DNA of 64,000 nucleotides, from contig NZ_CP099960.1 in NCBI RefSeq assembly GCF_024137865.1, positions 62,001 to 126,000 on the forward strand, in the 5' to 3' direction. The DNA is from Moraxella sp. FZFQ2102 (GTDB taxonomy: Bacteria > Pseudomonadota > Gammaproteobacteria > Pseudomonadales > Moraxellaceae). Below the pieces are notes generated by a model. That model saw only the letters and a program-made list of their open reading frames with translations. It had not been told where the DNA came from and made no database searches. Shown here one piece after another: positions 44,794 through 53,941 of the stretch (the stretch's first letter is position 1; each line of letters begins with the position of its first letter). The translations under genes were made by a program, and so were the position numbers.

Positions 44794-46062
44794 TCAGCCC
44801 TGCCCATTGGCGTGCTGCTCAAAAAATGCCATCGCCGCGCGGTTTTTACTGAGCAAATTCATCACTTCACTGCGCACAAAACCAAAGCTGTGCAAATCCG
44901 CCACACCTGATGCAAATGCAAAATTAATCATAGAAAAGCTGTGCATCATCAGTGCGTTATACCCTTTAACCGCGCGCTCATAGTCGTGCAGCAGCCGCGC
45001 GTCAAGCTTGCGGTGCTGATGTTTGTATTTATCCACGCTATCAAGTAGCGCGATGACATCTGCCAGACCTAAGTTTAGCCCCTGCCCTGCCAATGGATGC
45101 ACGCCATGTGCCGCATCGCCCATCAGCCCTACGCGACCGATATGGTAGCGCGCCGCCATTTGTGCCGATAGGGGGAAGCTTGCCACCGATTCTACCTGAC
45201 TGATCGCACCAAGCTCAAAGCCACTTGCCTGCTCAAGCTCATGGAGTAAAAACTGCGGATCTTGTTTAAATTTGTCTAAATAATCATACGCCAAAGCACT
45301 TGGCAGCGTCCACACCACCGATTGCCAATGACCGCCATCATCCGCGTGCAAATCCGCCAATGGCAACAGCGCCAAAGTCCCAGTCGGTAGCATCGCTTGA
45401 CGGGCGGTTTGACCATGTGGCTTATCAGTATGAATGGCGCAGCAGATGGCAGTTTGATGATAATCAAGGCGCGCAAGCTCAATGCCAAGCGTCGTGCGCA
45501 CCATCGAGCCGCGACCATCTGCACCAAGTACGATGCTGGCTCTGGCAGCGTACGACTGATTATCCATGACAAATCGCACCATCACACCATCACTCAGTAC
45601 ATCAAATGCCATGCCATCGCCTAATAATTGTGCGCCATAGCCAATGTGCAGATGATCGCTAAGCATTAAGGATTTTTGCCACAAGGCATGATCAATCACC
45701 GACGGCTCAACCATCGAACCCAAAATACTTGGATGAAGCACATCATCACCGCCGAATTTCAGCTCACCGCGCCCATCTTTTGCCCAGACCTGCATGGCGG
45801 TATAATCAGCGCGGCGCGTCATGTTCTGCCATACGCCGACGGCGTCAAACAGTGCAATGCTTGCGGTATTGAGCGCATAGACACGCGCATCTCGCTGAGC
45901 TAGCCGCTTCGCAAAATCATCCGCGCTCGGTGCAGGCTTATTATCCAACAGCAATACCGAATACTCACGCTGCGCCAAAGCGATCGCACACGCCATACCG
46001 ACTGTGCCTGCACCGATGATGATAAAATCGTAATTTGTTCGTAATTTCACCAATTTATCCAA
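44794..46062 (-). CDS. UbiH/UbiF/VisC-family FAD monooxygenase
   Basis: A 422-residue flavin hydroxylase of the ubiquinone-synthesis group. FAD motifs are FIIIGAGTVGMACAIAL at the N-terminus, SIVLGADGRGSMVR (the DG motif), and RVGLMGDAAHGVHPLAGQGLNLGLAD. These enzymes hydroxylate the ring of ubiquinone precursors at C5, C6 or C1; which position cannot be told from sequence. No ATG start is available: the frame can open with TTG at 46060-46062 or GTG at codon 5, and a stop lies just upstream. The 207 bases to pgk hold only A+T-rich sequence. Confidence 0.88.
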   Translation of the reverse strand: MDKLVKLRTNYDFIIIGAGTVGMACAIALAQREYSVLLLDNKPAPSADDFAKRLAQRDARVYALNTASIALFDAVGVWQNMTRRADYTAMQVWAKDGRGELKFGGDDVLHPSILGSMVEPSVIDHALWQKSLMLSDHLHIGYGAQLLGDGMAFDVLSDGVMVRFVMDNQSYAARASIVLGADGRGSMVRTTLGIELARLDYHQTAICCAIHTDKPHGQTARQAMLPTGTLALLPLADLHADDGGHWQSVVWTLPSALAYDYLDKFKQDPQFLLHELEQASGFELGAISQVESVASFPLSAQMAARYHIGRVGLMGDAAHGVHPLAGQGLNLGLADVIALLDSVDKYKHQHRKLDARLLHDYERAVKGYNALMMHSFSMINFAFASGVADLHSFGFVRSEVMNLLSKNRAAMAFFEQHANGQG

Positions 46063-46231
46063 ATAATCAACGAATTTATTGCTTGCTATTATAGCACTTT
46101 AATACACTTTAGGTAATCTCATAAATCTCCTTGGGACAATTGGGACAATTTACACCAAAATCCCCAAAATCTGCCCAAAAACACACTTAATACATCATTA
46201 CCACACACCACCTTTAACACAAACAAAAAGA

Positions 46232-46269
46232 AGTAAGCCCTAGAATCTCCACCAATTCTAGGGCTTACT
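46232..46269 (-). terminator. Strong terminator after glnA
   Basis: Perfect 15-base stem agtaagccctagaat / attctagggcttact with an 8-base loop. On the minus strand it is followed by tctttttgtttgt, 51 bases past the glnA stop. Confidence 0.88.
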
Positions 46270-46319
46270 CCAACTTTATTTAATCACTAAGTCATTGAAA
46301 TACTTAGTTATTAAATACA

Positions 46320-47729
46320 TTAGCAGCGATAGTACAAGTCAAACTCAAGTGGGTGTACCGCTTCGTTCATCTTGTGAACTTCTTGCATTTTTAGGTCAAT
46401 ATATGCATCAATCATCTCTTTACTAAACACATCACCCTTAAGTAAGAATGCATGATCTTCTTTAAGTGCTTTTAGGGCGGCTTCTAGGTTTTCTGCCACG
46501 GTTGGGATCAATGCTTCTTCTTCCGGTGGCAAGTCGTACAAGTTCTTATCAGCTGCCTCACCTGGGTCGATCTTATTCTCGATACCATCGATACCCGCCA
46601 TCAATAGTGCAGCAAAGCAAAGGTATGGGTTCGCTGCTGGATCTGGGAAGCGCGCTTCGATACGCACGGCTTTCGGGCTTGATACATGCGGAATACGGAT
46701 CGACGCTGAGCGGTTCGATGCTGAGTACGCAAGCTTAATCGGTGCTTCAAAGTGTGGTACTAGACGCTTATAGCTGTTCACCGTTGGGTTGGTGATGGCA
46801 TTCAATGCACGAGCGTGCTTGATGATACCACCGATGAAGTGTAGTGCAGTGGTTGATAGACCTGCGTATTCATCACCAGAGAAAGTGTTCACGCCATCTT
46901 TTGAGATTGACATATGCACATGCATACCTGAGCCGTTGTCACCGACGATTGGTTTTGGCATGAAGGTTGCAGTTTTGCCAAATTGGTTCGCGACATTTTG
47001 TACGACATATTTAAATTGTTGTACTTCGTCCGCTTTTTTCACTAGGGTATTGAACGATACACCGATCTCAAGCTGACTAGATGCAACTTCGTGGTGATGT
47101 ACTTCCACGCGACCTTCGCCCATGATGTCTTCGATGCGATCACACATTACCGCACGCATATCATGGTAGTGATCGACTGGTGCAGTCACCGCATAGCCAC
47201 CTTTGACATGTGGACGCTGACCGTTGTTGCCCCATGCGTAGTCTTTGTTCGTTGACCATGCAGCAGCTTCTGATACGATGGTGTTGCGCGCACCTGATTG
47301 GTCGATGTCCCATTTCACTTCATCAAATACGAAGAACTCTGGCTCTGGACCGAAGAATGCAGTATCACCGATGCCAGTTGATTTTAGATAAGTTTCAGCG
47401 CGGCGAGCGATAGAGCGTGGGTCTTTTTCGTAGCCTTGTAGTGTAGCAGGCTCGATGACATCACAAGTGACCACCACAGTTGGTGCTTCAAAGAATGGAT
47501 CAACATAAGCAGTCTCTGGATCAGGTAGCAAGATCATGTCAGATGCTTCGATGCCTTTCCAGCCAGCGACTGACGAGCCGTCAAACATTTTGCCATCTTC
47601 TAGAGTGTCTTCATCGACAGTATTGGCAGGGAAAGTTAGGTGTAGTTCTTTACCATGGGTGTCGGTGAAACGAAAATCCACCCATTTTGCGCCTGATGAT
47701 TCGATCAAGTCAAATAGCTTGTTTGACAT
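46320..47729 (-). CDS. glnA: Glutamine synthetase, type I
   Basis: Central nitrogen-assimilation enzyme (glutamate + NH4 + ATP to glutamine), 469 residues, dodecamer. Motifs are [34 protein letters not shown], the metal site [36 protein letters not shown] and the adenylylation tyrosine in NLYDLPPEE, so it is the regulated beta form. A good ribosome-binding site (aaggagagc) precedes the ATG. It stands alone: glnL and glnG are not adjacent. A strong terminator follows. Confidence 0.97.
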   Translation of the reverse strand: MSNKLFDLIESSGAKWVDFRFTDTHGKELHLTFPANTVDEDTLEDGKMFDGSSVAGWKGIEASDMILLPDPETAYVDPFFEAPTVVVTCDVIEPATLQGYEKDPRSIARRAETYLKSTGIGDTAFFGPEPEFFVFDEVKWDIDQSGARNTIVSEAAAWSTNKDYAWGNNGQRPHVKGGYAVTAPVDHYHDMRAVMCDRIEDIMGEGRVEVHHHEVASSQLEIGVSFNTLVKKADEVQQFKYVVQNVANQFGKTATFMPKPIVGDNGSGMHVHMSISKDGVNTFSGDEYAGLSTTALHFIGGIIKHARALNAITNPTVNSYKRLVPHFEAPIKLAYSASNRSASIRIPHVSSPKAVRIEARFPDPAANPYLCFAALLMAGIDGIENKIDPGEAADKNLYDLPPEEEALIPTVAENLEAALKALKEDHAFLLKGDVFSKEMIDAYIDLKMQEVHKMNEAVHPLEFDLYYRC

Positions 47730-47860
47730 AATGCTCTCCTTTTTTGATATAAAAGCTTGATTTTTTAAAAGCTTGTGAAACGATGCTGAAGTGGTGAATC
47801 CAGATCAGTTCTGTTGAACAAATTGAACCAATTCACCGTCTCTTCATTGGCTTGTGAATA

Positions 47861-47889
47861 ATGATACGCCTTTTTTTGGTAAAGGTAAA
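47861..47889 (-). promoter_or_regulatory. Candidate glnA promoter
   Basis: Minus strand TTTACC (47884-47889), 17-base spacer and TATCAT (47861-47866), 131 bases before the glnA ATG. I did not find a convincing sigma-54 (GG-N10-GC) site in the leader. Confidence 0.4.
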
Positions 47890-48216
47890 GGGTCAATCAG
47901 CAAAAATTATGCTATTATCATAAAATACTATAAATATATAAAAATTCATGATAAAACCTGCTAAAATGGATAGTTTTTCGAAGTAAATTTCTATAACTTA
48001 TTGTATTTTAATGTTTTTATTTTCATGATAAAAATTCGTTGAATATTTAATTATAAATTAAAAAGTTAAAATATCATGATATTTTCTAAATATATAAGAT
48101 ATTATTATATTTTCATATGTTTATATAATTAAAAATACTGAAAATTTGGGGATTTTTCGCATCTTTCAACCTGCCTTGTTGTAGTTTTCTAATGACAATT
48201 GACAAATTTTTGGTAT
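47890..48216. other. Very A+T-rich intergenic stretch upstream of glnA
   Basis: A gene-free region made mostly of A and T, with runs such as aaatatataagatattatta near 48085-48110. It has no ORF worth calling on either strand. It could hold an upstream promoter element, curved DNA or a silenced remnant. Confidence 0.5.
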
Positions 48217-48253
48217 AAAAAATCACACCATCAGTAAAATAGTGTGATTTTAT
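48217..48253. terminator. Terminator-like hairpin downstream of the 48297 gene
   Basis: Stem aaaatcacac / gtgtgatttt with a 13-base loop and A/T flanks. It lies 43 bases past the stop of the small membrane-protein gene on the minus strand. Confidence 0.75.
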
Positions 48254-48296
48254 AGTCGTTATCAAGTTTTCTTGATGATCTTATCAATTTTATCAA

Positions 48297-48602
48297 TCAA
48301 TCTGGCAGATTCATCTGTGAAGTATCAGGATTTAATCCAAAATAAAACACCACCGTCGCCACAAGGCTATTGACCACGATAAACGCCCAATCAAAACTAT
48401 CATGATCAAGGATAAATCGCCCAATCAGCGCCGAGACACCAAGCATAATCACAAAGCAAACGATGAGCCATGATAGGATGATCGGATGCGTGCTGGATGT
48501 AATCTCGCCTGATTTGCGCTTGGCACGCAGCAGCTTAAGATTAACCATAAAAGCGATGACATAGACAATGCTACCCATCAATAAATAACCCAAAAATCCC
48601 AT
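48297..48602 (-). CDS. Small membrane protein of unknown function
   Basis: A 101-residue protein with three hydrophobic segments: MGFLGYLLMGSIVYVIAFMV, IILSWLIVCFVIMLGVSALI and WAFIVVNSLVATVVFYFGL. Two short basic loops lie between (KLLRAKRKSG). I do not recognise the family. It starts 2 bases after the stop of a lipoprotein gene on the same strand, so both are likely cotranscribed and act in the envelope. Confidence 0.65.
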   Translation of the reverse strand: MGFLGYLLMGSIVYVIAFMVNLKLLRAKRKSGEITSSTHPIILSWLIVCFVIMLGVSALIGRFILDHDSFDWAFIVVNSLVATVVFYFGLNPDTSQMNLPD

Positions 48603-48604
48603 GA

Positions 48605-49129
48605 TTACTCCTTGGCTGTCGCAAGTTCGACGCGCGTTTCGTCACACGGCACTTGGTAAATCGTATTGACTGCACCCATCAGCGCGACAACATAGCTGCT
48701 ATCGACAAAAGGATTGGTATTAGCAACTGCACTATCGATCTGCGCCAGTGCCATCACACCATCAGGACGCGCGATGATCTCGCCGACAACATCACTCACC
48801 GATAGATTGAGCGCGTTGGTTGAGAAGTGTTTCCAGCCGTCATTCTTAGGCTGCACAAGCAGTTTCTCAGGCTGATCCCATGTATCTGACTTATTACGCC
48901 CTTCTTTCATCTGCATGACATAGTTACCATTATCACCGCTGATTTTGATCTGTGCAGGCGCACCTTGTTCGATGGTGTAGCAGCCTTGAAAATTACTGCT
49001 TGGTGCTTGGGCGGACTGAGTAGGCTCGGCAGACTTGACAGGTGCTGATGCATCGTTCGAACAGGCGGTGAGTAGTAGTGCGCCAAAGATGGCGGCAGAA
49101 CAGATTTTTGGCAAAAACATAATTTTCAT
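48605..49129 (-). CDS. Predicted lipoprotein of unknown function
   Basis: A 174-residue protein with a signal peptide ending in a lipobox (ALLLTACS), so lipidated near Cys23. After a Ser/Ala/Pro-rich linker, the mature domain contains GCYTIEQGAPAQIKISGDN and VQPKNDGWKHF, and ends with a lone cysteine (YQVPCDETRV) that could pair with the first mature-domain cysteine. I do not recognise the family. First gene of a two-gene unit with the small membrane protein behind it. Confidence 0.7.
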   Translation of the reverse strand: MKIMFLPKICSAAIFGALLLTACSNDASAPVKSAEPTQSAQAPSSNFQGCYTIEQGAPAQIKISGDNGNYVMQMKEGRNKSDTWDQPEKLLVQPKNDGWKHFSTNALNLSVSDVVGEIIARPDGVMALAQIDSAVANTNPFVDSSYVVALMGAVNTIYQVPCDETRVELATAKE

Positions 49130-49350
49130 GGCTTAAATAAAAGTTGTCCTATTGTACTGAAGTTTGTGCGCTTTGACTAGTGCTGTACCTGCTTGGATTT
49201 TTCAAAATTCACTAGCACATACCCTTTATTTCAAGTAAAATAAACAGATATCTTGATGGATTATACATTGAATTTTTTAATAAAAATCCCATCACAGGCA
49301 GCTGGATCAGCCCAAATTTACAAACCCAATGATAGAGCCCAAAGCACATT

Positions 49351-50094
49351 ATGCCACCCAGACAAAAATCCAAATTCGAACAATGGTTTTCTCTAAGCCG
49401 ACACAAGCGCCGTGCTGGCAGCGATAAAGTGGCGCAAGCACTAGCAAGTGTGGATATTGCTACGCTCAAATCGACCATCATTGATGGCGATGTCCCTATT
49501 TATACCTTTGGCTCGGATAAGGATCTGCAGACACACATCGCCAATCTACGCCAAGAGTTCATCGGCAGCCCAGAGCTGGCACACTATCATGCAAGCCTAA
49601 TCGTGCTGATTCGCCGTGATATTGATGCGGTGGCAAATTTCGCCAAATTCAAGGCATTGTGGCAGACTGAGCGCGATTTTTTATTACAGACATTGAACAC
49701 ACGATGGCTAATCTCAGCGTGCGATACTTTTATTGATTATGATGATGACGCGACGCTACAAGCGATCTTGATGAATGCGGTGGTGCTGATCAATACGCTA
49801 AAACTACAAGAAACTGAACACCTGCTGTGTGATGTGTCTTTGCGCGAGAATGAGCAAACACGCACCCAACTACAAAACGAGCGCGTCACCTTATTTGATG
49901 GCACATCAGCATTCGCCGTCGGTACCGATGACAGCATTCGCAATATGCGCTGGCGACTGGATAAAGTGTGTGGCAGCCATGAGCTTGGGCAAATCGTCAT
50001 CGAAATTTTTGAGCGATTATCCAACCCAAATCACGACACGGTATATAGCCGTTTTCGCAAGCGGCACACGCGCGAACGCACACGCTGGTGGTAA
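49351..50094 (+). CDS. Unknown protein at head of glycan gene run
   Basis: A 247-residue protein that I do not recognise. It has no signal peptide or membrane helix and is charged at both ends (RQKSKFEQWFSLSRHKRR at the start, FRKRHTRERTRWW at the end). The middle is helical and acidic. The next gene, a GT25 glycosyltransferase, starts 2 bases after its stop, so the pair is cotranscribed. By context it belongs to surface-glycan assembly. An enzyme class cannot be named. Confidence 0.7.
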   Translation: MPPRQKSKFEQWFSLSRHKRRAGSDKVAQALASVDIATLKSTIIDGDVPIYTFGSDKDLQTHIANLRQEFIGSPELAHYHASLIVLIRRDIDAVANFAKFKALWQTERDFLLQTLNTRWLISACDTFIDYDDDATLQAILMNAVVLINTLKLQETEHLLCDVSLRENEQTRTQLQNERVTLFDGTSAFAVGTDDSIRNMRWRLDKVCGSHELGQIVIEIFERLSNPNHDTVYSRFRKRHTRERTRWW

Positions 50095-50096
50095 GT

Positions 50097-50903
50097 ATGA
50101 AAATTTTATTGATCAATTTGGCGACATCGACTGAGCGTTTGGCATTTCAACAAGCACAATTTGCCAAGCTTGGGCTAAGTTTCGACATCCTACCTGCCGT
50201 GAGTGTCGATGATATTAGTGATGATGAATATCACCGATTGGCGTTTGGTTGGCAGCGACCGCTTCGAAAGGTGGAGCTGGCGTGTTTTTTAAGCCACAAA
50301 AAAGCTTGGCAAACTGTGCTAGAACATGGTAAGCCCTGCCTAATCATAGAAGATGATGCGGTACTGGTGCAGGATTTGGTGCAGCTATTGCACGACATTG
50401 AGACTGCCGCGCCTGTGGATACAGATTTGGTGAATTTAGAAGTGCGCAGCCGCAAAAAAATCATCAGCAAACGCCCTGCTACATCTTTATTAGACGGTCA
50501 GTGCCAATTGTATAGCCTATATCAAGATCGTACAGGCACTGGCGGCTATGTGCTATTCCCCACAGGTGCTGCCAAGCTGCTTGATCGACTACAGCACACC
50601 GCGCCTGCGACCGCTGATGGCTTTATCTACGCAAGCTATGAGTTGAACAGCTATCAGACCGAACCTGCGATGTTGATCCAACAAGACCAAATGCAAGCCT
50701 ATGGGCTGACCGATGATCTACGTTTTGATTCGACCATTGGACGATCTGAGCATCATGCGGTAGAGTATGATAACCTTAGCCAAAAGCTGACCTTTAAGCT
50801 GCGCCGATTATGGGCACAGCTACGCATGGGACTGCGCCATCTGTCAGTCTTGAGCAAGGCACAGCGAAGATATATTGAATTTGATAAAGAACGATTTAAA
50901 TGA
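50097..50903 (+). CDS. Family 25 glycosyltransferase
   Basis: A 268-residue lipooligosaccharide-type glycosyltransferase of family GT25. I use the ATG at 50097 (MKILLINLATSTERL), as a GTG three codons earlier overlaps the previous gene. Family motifs are LINLATSTERL, the acceptor and metal regions CFLSHKKAWQTVL and LIIEDDAVLV, and GTGGYVLFPTGAAKLL. GT25 enzymes add galactose or similar sugars to LOS in Neisseria, Haemophilus and Moraxella. It overlaps the next glycosyltransferase by 4 bases. The exact sugar is unknown. Confidence 0.85.
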   Translation: MKILLINLATSTERLAFQQAQFAKLGLSFDILPAVSVDDISDDEYHRLAFGWQRPLRKVELACFLSHKKAWQTVLEHGKPCLIIEDDAVLVQDLVQLLHDIETAAPVDTDLVNLEVRSRKKIISKRPATSLLDGQCQLYSLYQDRTGTGGYVLFPTGAAKLLDRLQHTAPATADGFIYASYELNSYQTEPAMLIQQDQMQAYGLTDDLRFDSTIGRSEHHAVEYDNLSQKLTFKLRRLWAQLRMGLRHLSVLSKAQRRYIEFDKERFK

Positions 50904-51953
50904 AAAAAACTGTCGTACTAGCGATATTCACCCTACAAGGCAATGGCGCAGAACGCTTCGCTTTGACGCTTGCCAAAGGCTTGGTTGATGCAGGTCACGA
51001 TGCGCATATCGTGTATTTTAAGCCCATTATCGATTTGCCAGTGCCCGATGGTGTGCAGCTACATTATTTTGATTATCGTCGCTATCGCATTTTGCCTAAG
51101 TTTATGCGCAGTGCTGTAGCGTGCGCCGCCTTTGATCGCTTTGTCATGCGTGAAATTGGCATGCCTGATTTAGTGTTATCCAATCTATACCCTGTCGATT
51201 TGATATTACATAAAAGCAAACTGCCAAATGTGCATTTTGTTATTCATAGTATTACAAGTGAAGAATACAAACCGATCAGCCAAAAAAAACTTGAACATTT
51301 AAAAAAAATCTATCAATCGAAACCGTGTATAGGTGTTAGCCAAGGCGCCGCTATGGATTTAAAAAGTTTGTTCGGCGATATGGTTTCAATCAAAACAATT
51401 TACAATCCAATTGATATCGAGCGAATCATACAAGATTCAAATGCTTATTTGCCCGGCATGGAGAATTATCTCATTTGTGTTGGTAAATTTAAGGATTCAA
51501 AAAGACACGATATTTTAATTCATGCTTACGCAAAATCGAAAAAATTAAAACCGCTTGTGCTTGTTGGTAAGGGAGAGTTACAGTCAAAATATCAAAACTT
51601 GGTAAATTCACTCGGCTTGGAAGATAAAGTAATTTTTGCAGGATTTCAAAAAAACCCCCTATCCCTGGATAAAGCACACCGATGCAATGATTTTAGCATC
51701 GGATTATGAAGGACTTGGCTTGGTAATTCTTGAATCTATCGCACTTGGCACACCGGTAATCAGTACCGATTGCCCATCGGGGCCCGCTGAGATTCTGCCA
51801 AGTCAAAATTTGGTGCCTGTACAAGACATAGAGGCGCTCGCCCAAAAAATGGATGAAGCTTGTGAAAATCCAAAAGTTTACCTTAGCCCATTGGCTGAAA
51901 CATTTCATATAAATTATGCCGTTAACCGCTATCTTGAGTTAATTAAAAATTAA
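50900..51953 (+). pseudogene. GT4 glycosyltransferase interrupted by a frameshift
   Basis: Two frames make one GT4-type enzyme of about 350 residues. Residues 1-255 run from MKKTVVLAIFTLQGNGAERF to GFQKNP, then the frame shifts and the rest continues as YPWIKHTDAMILASDYEGLG and VILESIALGTPVISTDCPSG, the usual GT4 nucleotide-sugar site (E-x7-E). The break falls in a run of seven A and five C at 51648-51659. Removing one C restores the frame. This could be a real inactivation, a slippage switch, or a sequencing error. The 3' part from about 51190 is richer in A+T than the 5' part. It overlaps GT25 by 4 bases. Confidence 0.75.
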
Positions 51954-51984
51954 TAAATATCATTAATAATTGAATAAAAATACC

Positions 51985-53844
51985 ATGATCAACAAACTCA
52001 CCTTTGGGCTATTTAGCCGAGAAGACACCAAAAGCTTTATGCGTCTGATGGCGTATGTCAAGCCGTATAAATTTCGCATCATTGTCGCACTGTTTGCGAT
52101 CGTCGGCGTGGCTTTTACCGAAAGCTATTTGGCGGCGTTTATTGCTCCATTGGTGAACCAAGGCTTTGCCATCCCCGACGGTACGCCACCCATCAGAGAG
52201 GGTGATGACTTTATCGATGGGATTGAATATTTTGTTAATCAATTTACCTATATGATTTGGGGCACCGAAAATAAGGTATGGATTGTCCCTGTCTTTTTTA
52301 TGGCTTTGGTGATTTTTCGGGGTATTTGTCGCTTTATTAGCCAGTATTTGATGACTTGGGTAGCGGTCGTTGCCATCAGCCATCTGCGCCGTGATATGTT
52401 TGATAAAATGCTTACCTTGCCATCAAGCTATTTTCAAGACACGCCATCTGGGCAAGTGCTGATGAATATCGTACAAATGGCCGAAAGCTCAATCAATAAT
52501 GCCAGTAATGTCTTTATCGTGTTGACTCGAGATACACTGATTGTCACAGGTTTAGTGTGTGTGTTGTTTTATTTGAACTGGCAACTGGCTTTGGCGATTA
52601 TGGTGATGTTTCCCATCTTGTCGGCATTGACACGATATTATCGTAATCGTCTAAAAACAGTTATTAATAATTCGCAATTATCTATCGGCATACTCAATAG
52701 TACAGTGACCGAAGTCCATCAAGGCCACCGTGTCGTCAAGCTATTCGGTGGTGAGTCACAGGCGACCAATCGTTTTTCCAGTATCAATGACATCATCGTA
52801 CGGCTGAGCAAAAAAATCATGCAGGCTACTGCTGCCCGTTCGCCGATCAGTGAAGCGATTGGCTCATTAGCATTGGCATTGGTGATTTTTATTGCATTAT
52901 GGCAAAGTCAAGCAGGTGTCACCACCATTGGTGAGTTTATGGCATTTATCGTGGCGATGATGCAGATGTTTGGCCCTATCAAAAACCTTGCCAATATCAC
53001 CATCCCGATGCAGACGATGTTTTTGGCGGCGGATTCTGTGTGCCAATTTCTCGACACCCAGCCTGAATCCGATCACGGCAAAATTGAGCTGACACATATT
53101 CGTGGCGACATTCGATTTGAACACATCGATGTCGTGTATGAAGCCGATGGCAAAAAAGCCTTGGATGATTTTAGTCTGTCGATCCAAGCCGGCGAAAAAG
53201 TCGCCTTGGTCGGTCGCTCAGGTTCTGGCAAATCCACCACCATTAACCTATTGCCCCGCTTTATCATACCGACATCAGGGCAAATTTTAATTGATGATAC
53301 ACCGATTGATGATGTCAAATTGGCCAATCTACGTGCGCAGTTTTCATTGGTTTCGCAAGATGTGTTTTTGTTCGATGATACTTTGCTAGAAAATGTACGC
53401 TACTCACGCCCTGATGCCACGGAAGCTGAAGTCATGGCGGCGCTTGATGCAGCTAATTTGACAGAGCTGGTTCATAAGCACCCCCAAGGGCTCAATCAGC
53501 CGATCGGTGCTAATGGCGGTCAGCTCTCAGGCGGTCAGCGTCAGCGTGTCTCTATCGCGCGTGCGATTTTAAAAGATGCGCCGATTCTACTACTAGATGA
53601 AGCCACCAGTGCTCTAGACAATGAATCGGAACGCTTGGTGCAACAAGCGCTTGAGCGACTGATGCATGGTCGCACCAGTATTATCGTTGCACATCGCCTA
53701 ACCACCATCGAACAGGCTGATCGCATCATCGTCATGGATGAGGGTAAGATTATTGAAGATGGTTCGCATGATGAGTTGATGGCAAAAGGCGGGTATTATG
53801 CCAAACTTCAAAATCTCAGCCTCCACGAGAAGGCATCGACCTAA
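51985..53844 (+). CDS. msbA: Lipid A flippase MsbA
   Basis: ABC transporter that flips lipid A-core across the inner membrane, 619 residues from the ATG at 51985 (an in-frame TTG lies five codons earlier). The N-terminal half has six membrane helices, for example FRIIVALFAIVGVAFTESYL and LIVTGLVCVLFYLNWQLALA. The ATPase domain has Walker A VGRSGSGKST, Q-loop SLVSQDVFLFD, signature LSGGQRQR and Walker B ILLLDEATSALD. It is typical in length and motifs. It lies between the LOS glycosyltransferases and the rml genes. lpxK, often adjacent, is not here. Confidence 0.93.
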   Translation: MINKLTFGLFSREDTKSFMRLMAYVKPYKFRIIVALFAIVGVAFTESYLAAFIAPLVNQGFAIPDGTPPIREGDDFIDGIEYFVNQFTYMIWGTENKVWIVPVFFMALVIFRGICRFISQYLMTWVAVVAISHLRRDMFDKMLTLPSSYFQDTPSGQVLMNIVQMAESSINNASNVFIVLTRDTLIVTGLVCVLFYLNWQLALAIMVMFPILSALTRYYRNRLKTVINNSQLSIGILNSTVTEVHQGHRVVKLFGGESQATNRFSSINDIIVRLSKKIMQATAARSPISEAIGSLALALVIFIALWQSQAGVTTIGEFMAFIVAMMQMFGPIKNLANITIPMQTMFLAADSVCQFLDTQPESDHGKIELTHIRGDIRFEHIDVVYEADGKKALDDFSLSIQAGEKVALVGRSGSGKSTTINLLPRFIIPTSGQILIDDTPIDDVKLANLRAQFSLVSQDVFLFDDTLLENVRYSRPDATEAEVMAALDAANLTELVHKHPQGLNQPIGANGGQLSGGQRQRVSIARAILKDAPILLLDEATSALDNESERLVQQALERLMHGRTSIIVAHRLTTIEQADRIIVMDEGKIIEDGSHDELMAKGGYYAKLQNLSLHEKAST

Positions 53845-53909
53845 CCATGCTTCTGGACAACAATTATACTACATTTTTCCTTAAGTAATTGTCAGTCATT
53901 ATTATGTAT

Positions 53910-53940
53910 AATAGGTACCAAAACATCTGGTACCTATTTT
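53910..53940 (+). terminator. Terminator hairpin immediately before rmlB
   Basis: Perfect 11-base stem aataggtacca / tggtacctatt with a 7-base loop and T tract that ends at the rmlB ATG (53942). It would end the msbA transcript. rmlB begins in the base after the T run and has no visible ribosome-binding site. Confidence 0.75.
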
Positions 53941-53941
53941 T

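Noticed and set aside
46127..46155. Tandem gggacaatt repeats upstream of the UbiH-type gene
   Set aside because: Only two units, with no array or CRISPR spacing; too short to interpret.
51646..51654. Programmed -1 frameshift at the A AAA AAC heptamer in the GT4 gene
   Set aside because: The heptamer is in the right phase, but a -1 shift leads to a stop within a few codons. The downstream enzyme needs a +1 shift, that is, one base fewer.
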